A DNA stretch of 16,136 bases, from assembly GCA_047629215.1 (NCBI GenBank), contig JBLHWO010000068.1, forward strand, positions 1 through 16,136. Reading direction: 5' to 3'. Numbering within the stretch: position 1 is the first letter of the stretch; the number at the start of each line of letters is the position of its first letter. Shown piece by piece: positions 7,858 through 14,715 of this stretch. This DNA comes from CANLBN01 sp047629215 (GTDB taxonomy: Bacteria > Pseudomonadota > Gammaproteobacteria > Pseudomonadales > Cellvibrionaceae). Both the position numbers and the translations under genes were made by a program. The notes beneath the pieces were generated by a model. It ran no database searches and was not told the origin of the DNA. It was given only the letters and a program-made list of their open reading frames with translations.

Positions 7858-8076
7858 CTAACGAGCGCGGAAAGTAATGCGGCCTTTCGACAGATCGTAA
7901 GGAGTCATTTCGACCTTAACTTTATCGCCAGTTAAAATTCTTATGTAATTCTTGCGCATTTTTCCAGAAATATGGGCCGTGACTACATGACCATTTTCTA
8001 GTTTTACACGAAAAGTGGTATTAGGGAGAGTATCAATAACTTCTCCATCAAATTCGATGTTCTCTTCTTTTGCCAT
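7858..8076 (-). CDS. infA: Translation initiation factor IF-1
   Basis: IF-1 is a small OB-fold protein that binds the ribosomal A site of the 30S subunit during initiation. The product is exactly 72 residues, the normal size, opening MAKEENIEFDGEVIDTLPN and ending DLSKGRITFRAR, both diagnostic. A GTG three codons upstream (8083-8085) is in frame. It is rejected as start because AAGAGG (8087-8092 on the minus strand) lies one base from it but 10 bases from the ATG, and because the family begins at MAKE. It lies 76 bases downstream of bpt, with its own candidate promoter. Confidence 0.97.
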   Translation of the reverse strand: MAKEENIEFDGEVIDTLPNTTFRVKLENGHVVTAHISGKMRKNYIRILTGDKVKVEMTPYDLSKGRITFRAR

Positions 8077-8116
8077 TCGGCACAAACCTCTTGAAAGCCT
8101 TTAAAATAAGCGCTGC

Positions 8117-8145
8117 ATTGTGCCTGAATTTTATCTGTGCGCCAA
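8117..8145 (-). promoter_or_regulatory. Candidate infA promoter
   Basis: On the minus strand, TTGGCG (8140-8145), a 17-base spacer and CACAAT (8117-8122) lie in the 76-bp gap after bpt. The start point would be about 35 bases before the infA ATG. Both hexamers are imperfect. Confidence 0.3.
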
Positions 8146-8152
8146 GGCGAAT

Positions 8153-8902
8153 TTACAAAACACGCAACCAATGCGCACCATTTTGTATTTCTAGTGGTCG
8201 ATATGATGATTTGTAGCTCATTTTTTGACAGGATTTAATCCAATAGCCAAGATATACAGCAGGTAAGTCGAGTGTCTTTGCCTGATCTATTAGAAAAAGA
8301 ATAATAAAACTACCTAAACTGCGCTTAGCTAAAGTAGGGCAGTAGTAGCTGTAAACCGCTGCAATGCCATTATCCATTATATCGGCAACAGATGCGGCTA
8401 TAAGGCGTCCGTCTTCTCGAATTTCATAATAGCGGGTTGATTTCCACTCACTTGTTAAAAAGCTACGGAACTGTTGCTGAGACGCTGGATACATGTCGCC
8501 ATCTTGATGTCTTGCATTAATATATGCTTCGTAAAGCGCATAGTGTTCATCGGTATCGATGGTTTTAACAATAGATATCGATAGATCCTGATTACGTCGC
8601 CATGCACGTTTTTGTTGCCTACTGGCGGTGAATGCAGCAGTTGGTATTCTGATGGGGATACAGGCATCACAATGGGTGCACATTGGTTTGTAAATATGGG
8701 TACCACTGCGTCTGAAACCATATTCAGATAACTGTGAGTAAAGTGCAGTATCAATTTTTTGCTTTGGATTTAGAAATAATGTGCTAGCAGACTGGCCTTT
8801 AATATAGCTGCAGGGATGTTCTTGAGTTTGGAAAAACTGTAATGATTCTAGATCACTGGCAATTTTATCAACGTGAGGAATGTTTTCGTCTAGTTCACCC
8901 AT
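8153..8902 (-). CDS. bpt: Aspartate/glutamate leucyl-tRNA-protein transferase (Bpt)
   Basis: Bpt (formerly annotated Ate) transfers leucine from Leu-tRNA to proteins with N-terminal Asp or Glu, creating a primary N-degron for ClpS. The 249 residues match bacterial Bpt. The N-terminal ATE domain holds the family cysteines Cys31, Cys75, Cys78 and Cys81 (motif MCTHCDAC). The C-terminal domain (about 105-245) is the GNAT-like part, with YYEIREDGRLIAASVADIMDNGIAAVYSYY and YLGYWIKSCQKMSYKSSYRPLEI; the latter is a very conserved block. No Shine-Dalgarno sequence is near the ATG; a TATAGT lies 8 bases upstream of it, so a leaderless transcript is possible. An inverted repeat at 8939-8965 lies upstream. 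It is on the same strand as aat but 204 bases away, so it may have its own promoter. Confidence 0.94.
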   Translation of the reverse strand: MGELDENIPHVDKIASDLESLQFFQTQEHPCSYIKGQSASTLFLNPKQKIDTALYSQLSEYGFRRSGTHIYKPMCTHCDACIPIRIPTAAFTASRQQKRAWRRNQDLSISIVKTIDTDEHYALYEAYINARHQDGDMYPASQQQFRSFLTSEWKSTRYYEIREDGRLIAASVADIMDNGIAAVYSYYCPTLAKRSLGSFIILFLIDQAKTLDLPAVYLGYWIKSCQKMSYKSSYRPLEIQNGAHWLRVL

Positions 8903-8910
8903 AATTAATG

Positions 8911-8916
8911 ACTATA
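8911..8916 (-). promoter_or_regulatory. Candidate -10 element of bpt
   Basis: TATAGT reads on the minus strand and ends 8 bases before the bpt ATG. A start 7-8 bases downstream would leave 0-2 untranslated bases. No clear -35 hexamer is visible at the expected distance. Confidence 0.3.
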
Positions 8917-8938
8917 TTTTTATCTCTTGTGTGATGAA

Positions 8939-8965
8939 TAATATCGAGCAATTTGTCCGATATTA
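8939..8965. repeat. Inverted repeat upstream of bpt
   Basis: TAATATCG (8939-8946) and its exact reverse complement CGATATTA (8958-8965) are separated by 11 bases, 36 bases upstream of the bpt ATG. The 19-base centre-to-centre spacing, close to two helical turns, would suit a dimeric regulator. Chance cannot be excluded in AT-rich DNA. Confidence 0.45.
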
Positions 8966-9106
8966 GTTCGTTGCTATTCAAGTTTACAGCAACAGGCGCG
9001 CCAATAAAACTGCACTACTTAACCTCGCATTTACAGGCGTTCCAGCTCTTTAGATTTTTGGCAGCCCCTAAGGCTGTTGTTGTTATATAAGTTACTATGC
9101 CTTTAT

Positions 9107-9862
9107 TTAACAGCGATCTGTGGTCCAGTGATCACTTGTTAAGGTTATATCTTGTGGCTTCCATTCAGGCAAGGTGATTGTGGTATCAGCCTTAAATGCA
9201 TATTGCTGGATAATTTGTTCAAAGCTTAACCTGTCAATTTCTATAGCACCAAGGCTATTTAAGTGATTGTTGTGTACTTGACAGTCAATCAATTTATATT
9301 GCCATTTTTTTAAGTATTCCACTAGATGTGCAATTGCTATCTTTGAGCCATTTGTCATTTGACTGAACATCGATTCACCAAAGAACACACGGCCAATAGC
9401 AATGCCATAAAGCCCGCCACAAAGAATATCGTCTTGCCATACTTCTATCGATTGCGCGTGCCCAGCACGGTGGAGTTGAAGATAACTTGCTGTCATCTTC
9501 GATGTTATCCATGTTGCCGGTTCAGCAACGGATATGTCACCGCGCCTGCAGTTGGCGCAAGCGTCAATAACAGCCTTAAAGTCGCTATTGATGGTAACGC
9601 GAAAGCTACCTTGTTTGAGGGTTTTACGAAGGCTACGGCTAATATGAAACTGGTGTGGATAAATAACCATTCTGGGTGAGGGTGACCACCATAAAATAGG
9701 ATCACCTTCATTAAACCAAGGAAATATGCCGCGTTTGTAGGCCTTTAATAGCCACGCACTGGAAAGATCACCGCCAGCACAAAGTAAGCCATTGGGTTCA
9801 TGCATTGCCTGACGGGTGTCTGGAAACTCAATAACTAATGGATCTAACCAAGGTAATTTCAT
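9107..9862 (-). CDS. aat: Leucyl/phenylalanyl-tRNA-protein transferase (Aat)
   Basis: Aat transfers Leu or Phe from aminoacyl-tRNA to proteins with N-terminal Lys or Arg, making them ClpS substrates. The 251 residues cover the whole family. Visible motifs are EPNGLLCAGGDLS (22-34), YKRGIFPWF (42-50), LWWSPSPRMV (57-66), the ATWI block (116-119), GRVFFGESMFS (157-167) with Glu163 matching the E. coli functional Glu156, and LIDCQ (191-195) with Asp193 and Gln195. The start is set by the family opening MKLPWLDP. No Shine-Dalgarno sequence precedes it; the bases before the ATG read ACAAATAGCTT. A 14-bp palindrome lies 14 bases upstream. It is flanked by bpt (204 bases downstream) and trxB (233 bases upstream). 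Confidence 0.96.
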   Translation of the reverse strand: MKLPWLDPLVIEFPDTRQAMHEPNGLLCAGGDLSSAWLLKAYKRGIFPWFNEGDPILWWSPSPRMVIYPHQFHISRSLRKTLKQGSFRVTINSDFKAVIDACANCRRGDISVAEPATWITSKMTASYLQLHRAGHAQSIEVWQDDILCGGLYGIAIGRVFFGESMFSQMTNGSKIAIAHLVEYLKKWQYKLIDCQVHNNHLNSLGAIEIDRLSFEQIIQQYAFKADTTITLPEWKPQDITLTSDHWTTDRC

Positions 9863-9876
9863 AAGCTATTTGTTAC

Positions 9877-9890
9877 TAATGACGTCATTA
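9877..9890. repeat. 14-bp perfect palindrome upstream of aat
   Basis: TAATGACGTCATTA is perfectly self-complementary and lies 14 bases before the aat ATG. This would place it over the promoter or transcription start, so a repressor-like site is possible. The bound protein is unknown. Confidence 0.45.
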
Positions 9891-10031
9891 AGTCGATTGC
9901 TTTAATAGCAGTTGATGTCGCATGTTATCCTCTTGGCTTTTGGATGTTGGTTATCCTAGCCGGCAAATAATAATAAATATTTTTTATTCAACCAATTAAT
10001 CACGCATTTCCAGTGTTATTCACGCGCTCTT

Positions 10032-10050
10032 AATTATCGTGCTGATAATT
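10032..10050. repeat. Second hairpin downstream of trxB
   Basis: AATTATC (10032-10038) and GATAATT (10044-10050) form a perfect 7-bp AT-rich stem with a 5-nt loop, directly adjoining the GC-rich trxB terminator hairpin. It could be a 3' stabilising or back-up termination element. Confidence 0.4.
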
Positions 10051-10051
10051 G

Positions 10052-10086
10052 AACCCCACGCGACGTTGCCAACATGGAATGGGGTT
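10052..10086 (-). terminator. Candidate terminator of trxB
   Basis: AACCCCA (10052-10058) pairs with TGGGGTT (10080-10086) around a 21-base loop; the loop itself can form GTTG/CAAC. It begins 9 bases past the trxB stop. The T-run after the stem on the minus strand is weak (TTCAATT). Confidence 0.45.
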
Positions 10087-10095
10087 TATTATGTT

Positions 10096-11040
10096 CTAAT
10101 TATCTAAATATTTTTCTGCATCTAGAGCCGCCATACAACCAGACCCAGAGGAAGTAATCGCCTGTCGATAGACATGATCGGCAACATCACCGGCAGCAAA
10201 GACACCATCGACACTGGTTTGTGTTGCATTGCCATTGAGGCCACTATTAACTGTTATATAACCATTTTTCATCGCGAGTTTCCCCTCGAATAAACCTGTA
10301 TTGGGTGTGTGCCCAATAGCAATAAACACGCCTTGCAGTGCAATGTCTTGCAGCTCACCAGTGAGTGCGTGTTTTAAGCGCATGCCATTAACACCCGCCT
10401 GATCACCCAGAATTTCATCCAGTGTGTTATTCCACATCAACGTTACATTACCATTTTTAGCTTTTGCTAATAGTTTGTCCTGAAGCATTTTGTCAGAACG
10501 TAGACTATCGCGTCGATGAACTAGAATCACCTGCTTGCAAATATTTGATAAATAAAGTGCTTCTTCGACCGCGGTGTTGCCGCCACCAATCACAGCAACA
10601 GTTTGATCTCGGTAGAAGAAACCATCGCAGGTTGCACAGGCGCTGACGCCTCTACCCATAAATGCTTTCTCGGACTCCAGTCCTAAATAGCGCGCAGATG
10701 CGCCGGTAGTAATGATAAGAGAGTCACAGGTGTAAGTCTCATTGCCCTTTATAACAAAAGGCCTATTATCAAGATCAACTTCGTTAATATGATCGAAAAT
10801 AACTTGCGTTTCAAAGCGTTCTGCGTGTTCTTGCATTTGTACCATTAAATCGGGTCCTTGCAGCGCAGCGATGCCGCCAGGCCAATTTTCAACCTCGGTA
10901 GTGGTGGTCAATTGACCACCTTGTTGCATGCCTGTTATTACAACGGGGCTCAAGTTAGCCCGTGCTGCATAAATAGCAGCAGTATAGCCCGCAGGCCCTG
11001 AACCAAGAATCAGTAAACGATGATGGTTGTCTAAACTCAT
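10096..11040 (-). CDS. trxB: Thioredoxin reductase
   Basis: TrxB is a cytosolic FAD enzyme that reduces thioredoxin with NADPH. The product is 314 residues from the ATG at 11040 (E. coli 321). FAD motif GSGPAG is at residues 13-18, the redox pair is CATC with Cys135 and Cys138, NADPH motif GGGNTA is at 152-157 with the NADPH-selective HRR following, and AAGDV (282-286) marks the second FAD contact. A GTG four codons upstream (11050-11052) is in frame. The ATG is preferred because the family starts just before LLILGSGPAG and because a candidate -10 overlaps the GTG. Hairpins follow the stop, so it is probably monocistronic. It is divergent from ftsK. Confidence 0.96.
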   Translation of the reverse strand: MSLDNHHRLLILGSGPAGYTAAIYAARANLSPVVITGMQQGGQLTTTTEVENWPGGIAALQGPDLMVQMQEHAERFETQVIFDHINEVDLDNRPFVIKGNETYTCDSLIITTGASARYLGLESEKAFMGRGVSACATCDGFFYRDQTVAVIGGGNTAVEEALYLSNICKQVILVHRRDSLRSDKMLQDKLLAKAKNGNVTLMWNNTLDEILGDQAGVNGMRLKHALTGELQDIALQGVFIAIGHTPNTGLFEGKLAMKNGYITVNSGLNGNATQTSVDGVFAAGDVADHVYRQAITSSGSGCMAALDAEKYLDN

Positions 11041-11050
11041 GCTGAATTCC

Positions 11051-11080
11051 ACTATAAGATTTACGTTAAAATTGTGTTAA
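11051..11080 (-). promoter_or_regulatory. Candidate trxB promoter
   Basis: On the minus strand, TTAACA (11075-11080), an 18-base spacer and TATAGT (11051-11056). Each hexamer differs from consensus at one base. If used, the transcript would begin about 3-4 bases before the trxB ATG and would exclude the upstream GTG start. Confidence 0.35.
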
Positions 11081-11223
11081 GGTACTGAATAATCAAGGTA
11101 AATATATCCAGCTTTATAATATTGGCATCATACCATGGTGTTATGTCTCCCAGTAGAGGTATCAACCCAGCTTATTAATCTTTTGTTATGAAAAGTCGAT
11201 TCGAGTTAGTAGGTAGCATTTAA

Positions 11224-11391
11224 ATGGCAGTGTTTCCAAGCTCGGCTACAATAGTTGCTATGCTAACTGCAGACTTAAAGATATACGCATACAAAAGAAT
11301 GTCGATGGCGTGTGAGGGATCTAAAGGCCACTTTAAAAATCGAAGCTATCGTTTTATTTTAAGCGCGGGTAAAAGATTGATGGGTTCATAA
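11224..11391 (+). CDS. Possible small basic protein, 55 residues, unrecognised
   Basis: An ATG-TAA frame in the trxB-ftsK spacer encodes 55 residues beginning MAVFPSSATIVAML and ending SAGKRLMGS. An in-frame TAA stands directly before the ATG, so this is the longest form. AGGT lies 10 bases upstream as a weak ribosome site. The first 14 residues are mostly uncharged; the rest is rich in Lys and Arg. I do not recognise it. A 55-codon frame can arise by chance in 483 bases, so it may simply be non-coding leader DNA of ftsK. Confidence 0.2.
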   Translation: MAVFPSSATIVAMLTADLKIYAYKRMSMACEGSKGHFKNRSYRFILSAGKRLMGS

Positions 11392-11510
11392 GAATTTATT
11401 GATACGATTATGTTTGGAACAATCCTAACCGTGTGAACTTATGTAAAGGTTGAAACGCAAAGGTCGAGTTAGAATTGACCATCAAGACTAATCTACTAAA
11501 TCTGAATACT

Positions 11511-11515
11511 AAGGT
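11511..11515 (+). promoter_or_regulatory. Ribosome site that favours the TTG start of ftsK
   Basis: AAGGT lies 8 bases before TTG at 11524. The next in-frame candidate, ATG at 11545, has no purine-rich site in front of it. Confidence 0.5.
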
Positions 11516-11523
11516 TATAACAG

Positions 11524-13860
11524 TTGAAATCTACTACTAAAATTATGAGTGAAGCCACACCTGTTCAAAATGCTTTAATGAGAATATTAAAAGAGGGCGC
11601 ACTTATCGGTTGGCTACTATTGTGTATTTATTTGCTCGTCGCCTTAACATCTTACTCGCCATCTGATCCCGGTTGGTCGAGTACCGGCACTTCCAATTAT
11701 ATACATAATACAGCAGGTCCCGCGGGTGCTTGGATGTCCGATGTGTTTTATTCTTTATTTGGATACATCGCCTACTTATTTCCAGTGATGATCTTGTATC
11801 GACTGTGGCGTGTTTTTATGGCACGTAATACAGCGATATATTTTGATGTGCTGATGTTTTTTGTAAGGGTAATTGGCCTAATACTGGTCATCGTTGCCGG
11901 TACTGGACTTGTATCTCTGCAAATGGGAGCAACCAGTGCTGCTTTACCTTTTTCAAATGGAGGTATTTTAGGTGTCTCTGTGGTCGAGACTTTTGCAGGA
12001 GCTTTCGGTTATGTTGGCGGCAACTTATTATTAATGGCGATGGGTCTGTTTGGCATTACTATTTTCACCGATTTATCGTGGTTATCATTGATGGATACTA
12101 TCGGCTTTAAAACAATTAAGTTTTTCGCTTGGATCACTAAAATTTTTTCATCGTACCGTGTTAATAAGCAAGAGCAGAAAGCCATTTCCTCGAGCGTACA
12201 AGCACGCAAAGACAGCGTAGCAAAACAGTTAGAAAAACATAGTCACCGGTTACCGCCTACAATATCTAAGCCAATATCAAGGCCTCAGCCAAGTGTGCGA
12301 GTTGAGAAAGAAAAACAAAAATCGCTGTTTGATGCACCAGTAACCGGTGAGCTTCCTCCTGTCAGCTTGTTAGATCCTAGTGATGAGAAAGGTGATAAAG
12401 GTTTTTCTGAAGAATCGTTAAACGCCATGTCGCGCTTGTTAGAAATAAAGTTAAAAGATTTTGGTGTAGTGGCCGAGGTTGTCTCTGTTTTACCTGGGCC
12501 GGTAGTGACTCGCTTTGAAATACAACCAGCGGCAGGTGTTAAGGCCAGCCGCATTACTAATCTAGCTAAAGACCTAGCGCGCTCGATGGCTGTAGTCAGT
12601 GTTCGAGTCGTTGAAGTTATCCCCGGTAAAACAGTCATGGGTATAGAAATACCTAATGAGCATCGAGAAATGGTGCGTTTAAGCGAAATTATTTCCTCGG
12701 ATGTCTTTGAGTCGTCAAGATCACCATTAACTTTAGCTTTGGGTCACGATATTGCCGGTGAGCCGGTGGTGGCTGATATGGCTAAAATGCCGCATTTATT
12801 AGTGGCTGGTACAACAGGCTCGGGTAAATCCGTAGGCGTTAACGCCATGATACTGAGCATGTTGTACAAGTCGACACCGAAAGAAGTTCGTCTTATTCTT
12901 GTCGACCCAAAAATGTTGGAGCTATCGGTATATGAAGGCATTCCACATCTGTTGACTCCCGTTATTACCGATATGAAAGATGCCGCTAATGGACTGCGTT
13001 GGTCTGTGGGAGAGATGGAACGTCGCTATAAATTAATGGCCGCTCTCGGTGTCAGAAATTTAGCGGGATATAATCGTAAAGTTGAAGATGCTATTAAAAA
13101 AGGCGAACCGTTATTAGATCCGTTGTGGCGACCAGAAGAGCAATTTATTGCCGGTGAGGAAATTGCTACGGCGCCGCGCCTAGAAACCTTGCCTTCGATT
13201 GTAATTGTGATTGATGAATTTGCCGATATGATGATGATTGTTGGTAAAAAAGTCGAGCAGCTTATTGCTCGAATCGCACAAAAAGCTAGAGCGGCAGGTA
13301 TTCATTTGATGCTGGCCACACAACGTCCCTCTGTGGATGTTATTACGGGTTTAATTAAAGCGAATGTGCCTTCGCGTATCGCCTTTCAAGTATCGTCCAA
13401 AATAGATTCTCGAACTATCTTAGATCAGGGTGGTGCAGATCAGTTATTAGGTCATGGCGATATGTTGTATTTGCCTTCGGGGACGAATATGCCAATGCGT
13501 ATTCACGGCGCTTTTGTCGATGATCATGAGGTACACAGAGTTGTCGCTGATTGGAAACGACGTGGTGCGCCTAATTATCTGGAGGGTGTCGTTGATGAGA
13601 GTGCTAACAACATTCCTGTGCCGGGTTTATCAAGTGACAGCGACGACGATGATCTAGAAAGTGATGCCTTGTACGACGAAGCTATTGAATTCGTTACAGT
13701 AACGCGCAAGGCATCTATTTCTGCCGTACAAAGAAAGCTACGTATTGGCTATAATCGTGCTGCACGTCTTGTAGAGGCAATGGAGGCGGCAGGTGTTGTG
13801 TCAGAGGCGGGTCACAACGGTGCACGAGAAGTTTTAGCGCCAGCGCCGCCCCGTCATTAA
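11524..13860 (+). CDS. ftsK: DNA translocase FtsK
   Basis: FtsK anchors at the division septum and pumps chromosome ends apart, activating XerCD recombination at dif. The product is 778 residues: four membrane spans (about 28-45, 76-95, 108-135 and 160-185), a short basic linker (about 210-295), the alpha and RecA-like beta motor domains with Walker A GTTGSGKS (429-436) and Walker B IVIVIDE (559-565), then a Ser/Asp-rich spacer (about 700-718) and the winged-helix gamma domain (about 718-770, with RKLRIGYNRAARLVEAME) that reads KOPS sequences. The linker is far shorter than the several hundred residues of E. coli FtsK but normal for pseudomonad-type FtsK. The TTG start is chosen for its ribosome site; ATG at 11545 would remove seven residues without touching a domain. 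lolA follows after 148 bases. Confidence 0.95.
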   Translation: MKSTTKIMSEATPVQNALMRILKEGALIGWLLLCIYLLVALTSYSPSDPGWSSTGTSNYIHNTAGPAGAWMSDVFYSLFGYIAYLFPVMILYRLWRVFMARNTAIYFDVLMFFVRVIGLILVIVAGTGLVSLQMGATSAALPFSNGGILGVSVVETFAGAFGYVGGNLLLMAMGLFGITIFTDLSWLSLMDTIGFKTIKFFAWITKIFSSYRVNKQEQKAISSSVQARKDSVAKQLEKHSHRLPPTISKPISRPQPSVRVEKEKQKSLFDAPVTGELPPVSLLDPSDEKGDKGFSEESLNAMSRLLEIKLKDFGVVAEVVSVLPGPVVTRFEIQPAAGVKASRITNLAKDLARSMAVVSVRVVEVIPGKTVMGIEIPNEHREMVRLSEIISSDVFESSRSPLTLALGHDIAGEPVVADMAKMPHLLVAGTTGSGKSVGVNAMILSMLYKSTPKEVRLILVDPKMLELSVYEGIPHLLTPVITDMKDAANGLRWSVGEMERRYKLMAALGVRNLAGYNRKVEDAIKKGEPLLDPLWRPEEQFIAGEEIATAPRLETLPSIVIVIDEFADMMMIVGKKVEQLIARIAQKARAAGIHLMLATQRPSVDVITGLIKANVPSRIAFQVSSKIDSRTILDQGGADQLLGHGDMLYLPSGTNMPMRIHGAFVDDHEVHRVVADWKRRGAPNYLEGVVDESANNIPVPGLSSDSDDDDLESDALYDEAIEFVTVTRKASISAVQRKLRIGYNRAARLVEAMEAAGVVSEAGHNGAREVLAPAPPRH

Positions 13861-14008
13861 CAAACTGCTTGATTCGTTACGTTCATTTTTAGTTCAGTAT
13901 TGGTATGTTAAGCTTTTCCTTAGTGATTTATAGATAATTAATAAAACCCATATTAGTAATGAATCCCTACTGAAACTAAGATCAATTAAACAACTAGATT
14001 TACAAATT

Positions 14009-14659
14009 ATGATGAAATATTTTTTTTACTTGTTATTATTTTACTCGATAAATGTTGTCGCCGACGACACTCAAGAGTTAGCGATGCTTTTGGTAGAATA
14101 CAAAACAATTCAAGGCGATTTTGAACAAAGTTTAAAAGATTCAAAAGGTGAGATTATTCAACAGTCATCGGGTATCTTTACGGTTAAATCTCCTGGTTTT
14201 TTTCTTTGGGATACGCAAGCGCCATTTCCGCAACTATTAGTTTCTAATCTGCAAAATATATGGCTGTATGACCCCGATTTAGAGCAGGTCACTATTCGGC
14301 CCTATAGCCAGGATATCGATCAATCACCAGTACTGCTGCTGAGTGGTAATATTGAAAAAATTTCACAGACTTTTCATATCAAAAAAAATAGTCATGTTAA
14401 TAAAGATGAGAGCACTAAGAGTGATAAGTTAGCCAATGTAACGAGCTATTTTGTGTTGACGCCTAAGCAGGCAAATAGTGTATTTGTGGAGTTACAGCTA
14501 GGCTTCATCGATAACACGATCCAACAGATGACACTGGCTGACAGTCTGGGTCAAACAACACATTTTACCTTTAGTAATATGGTGCTGAATCAATTAATTA
14601 ATGAAAAAATGTTTGAGTTCTCGATTCCGGCGGGTGTCGATGTTCTTATTGATAAATGA
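14009..14659 (+). CDS. lolA: Outer-membrane lipoprotein carrier protein LolA
   Basis: LolA is the periplasmic chaperone that takes lipoproteins from LolCDE in the inner membrane to LolB in the outer membrane. The 216-residue precursor has a signal peptide (about 1-18, cleavage likely after VVA). Recognisable blocks are IQGDFEQSLKDSKGEIIQQSSGIF (34-57), PGFFLWDTQAPFPQLLVSNLQNIWLYDPDLEQV (62-94) and VLTPK. Ser61 replaces the Arg of the usual K-R-P block, which corresponds to mature Arg43 in E. coli. Residues about 125-145 form a charged insertion compared with E. coli. The start is either of two adjacent ATGs; neither has a clear Shine-Dalgarno sequence. The ftsK-lolA-rarA order is the usual gammaproteobacterial one and supports the call. 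Confidence 0.9.
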   Translation: MMKYFFYLLLFYSINVVADDTQELAMLLVEYKTIQGDFEQSLKDSKGEIIQQSSGIFTVKSPGFFLWDTQAPFPQLLVSNLQNIWLYDPDLEQVTIRPYSQDIDQSPVLLLSGNIEKISQTFHIKKNSHVNKDESTKSDKLANVTSYFVLTPKQANSVFVELQLGFIDNTIQQMTLADSLGQTTHFTFSNMVLNQLINEKMFEFSIPAGVDVLIDK

Positions 14660-14715
14660 TGCAGATAAACACTTAGATAGATTTTATAGATAATTTAAAT
14701 GAAGGCTAAGAATCA

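Larger units (their letters stand above)
11041..11523. other. 483-bp divergent spacer between trxB and ftsK
   Basis: The spacer holds the candidate trxB promoter at its left end, the ftsK ribosome site at its right end and one 55-codon ORF (11224-11391). In E. coli lrp lies between trxB and ftsK; no trace of an Lrp coding sequence is seen here. I found no LexA-type CTGT-N8-ACAG box, no tRNA and no long perfect hairpin. A single ftsK promoter could not be chosen with confidence. Confidence 0.6.

Noticed and set aside
8077..8085. GTG at 8085 as infA start (75 residues)
   Set aside because: The ribosome site is one base from this GTG, while the ATG at 8076 gives the universal MAKE opening and the normal 72 residues.
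9062..9076. CAGCC/GGCTG hairpin after aat as terminator
   Set aside because: The stem is only 5 bp, with no T-run on the minus strand (AAAAA follows instead), so termination is not supported.
9359..9679. 106-codon plus-strand frame opposite aat
   Set aside because: It is the shadow of a clearly conserved aat coding sequence and has no recognisable protein features.
11041..11052. GTG at 11052 as trxB start (318 residues)
   Set aside because: It overlaps a good candidate -10 and lacks family support; ATG at 11040 is preferred, although this is not proven.
11198..11471. Direct repeat TCGAGTTAG about 265 bases apart
   Set aside because: Nine bases repeated once in a spacer is expected by chance and no mobile-element feature accompanies it.
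11053..11523. SOS (LexA) box upstream of ftsK, as in E. coli
   Set aside because: No CTGT-N8-ACAG match was found; the ACAG near 11519 has no partner at the right distance.
13888..13980. Imperfect inverted repeat TTAGTTCAGTA / TACTGAAACTAAG between ftsK and lolA
   Set aside because: The arms differ by an indel and are about 70 bases apart; this is compatible with chance.
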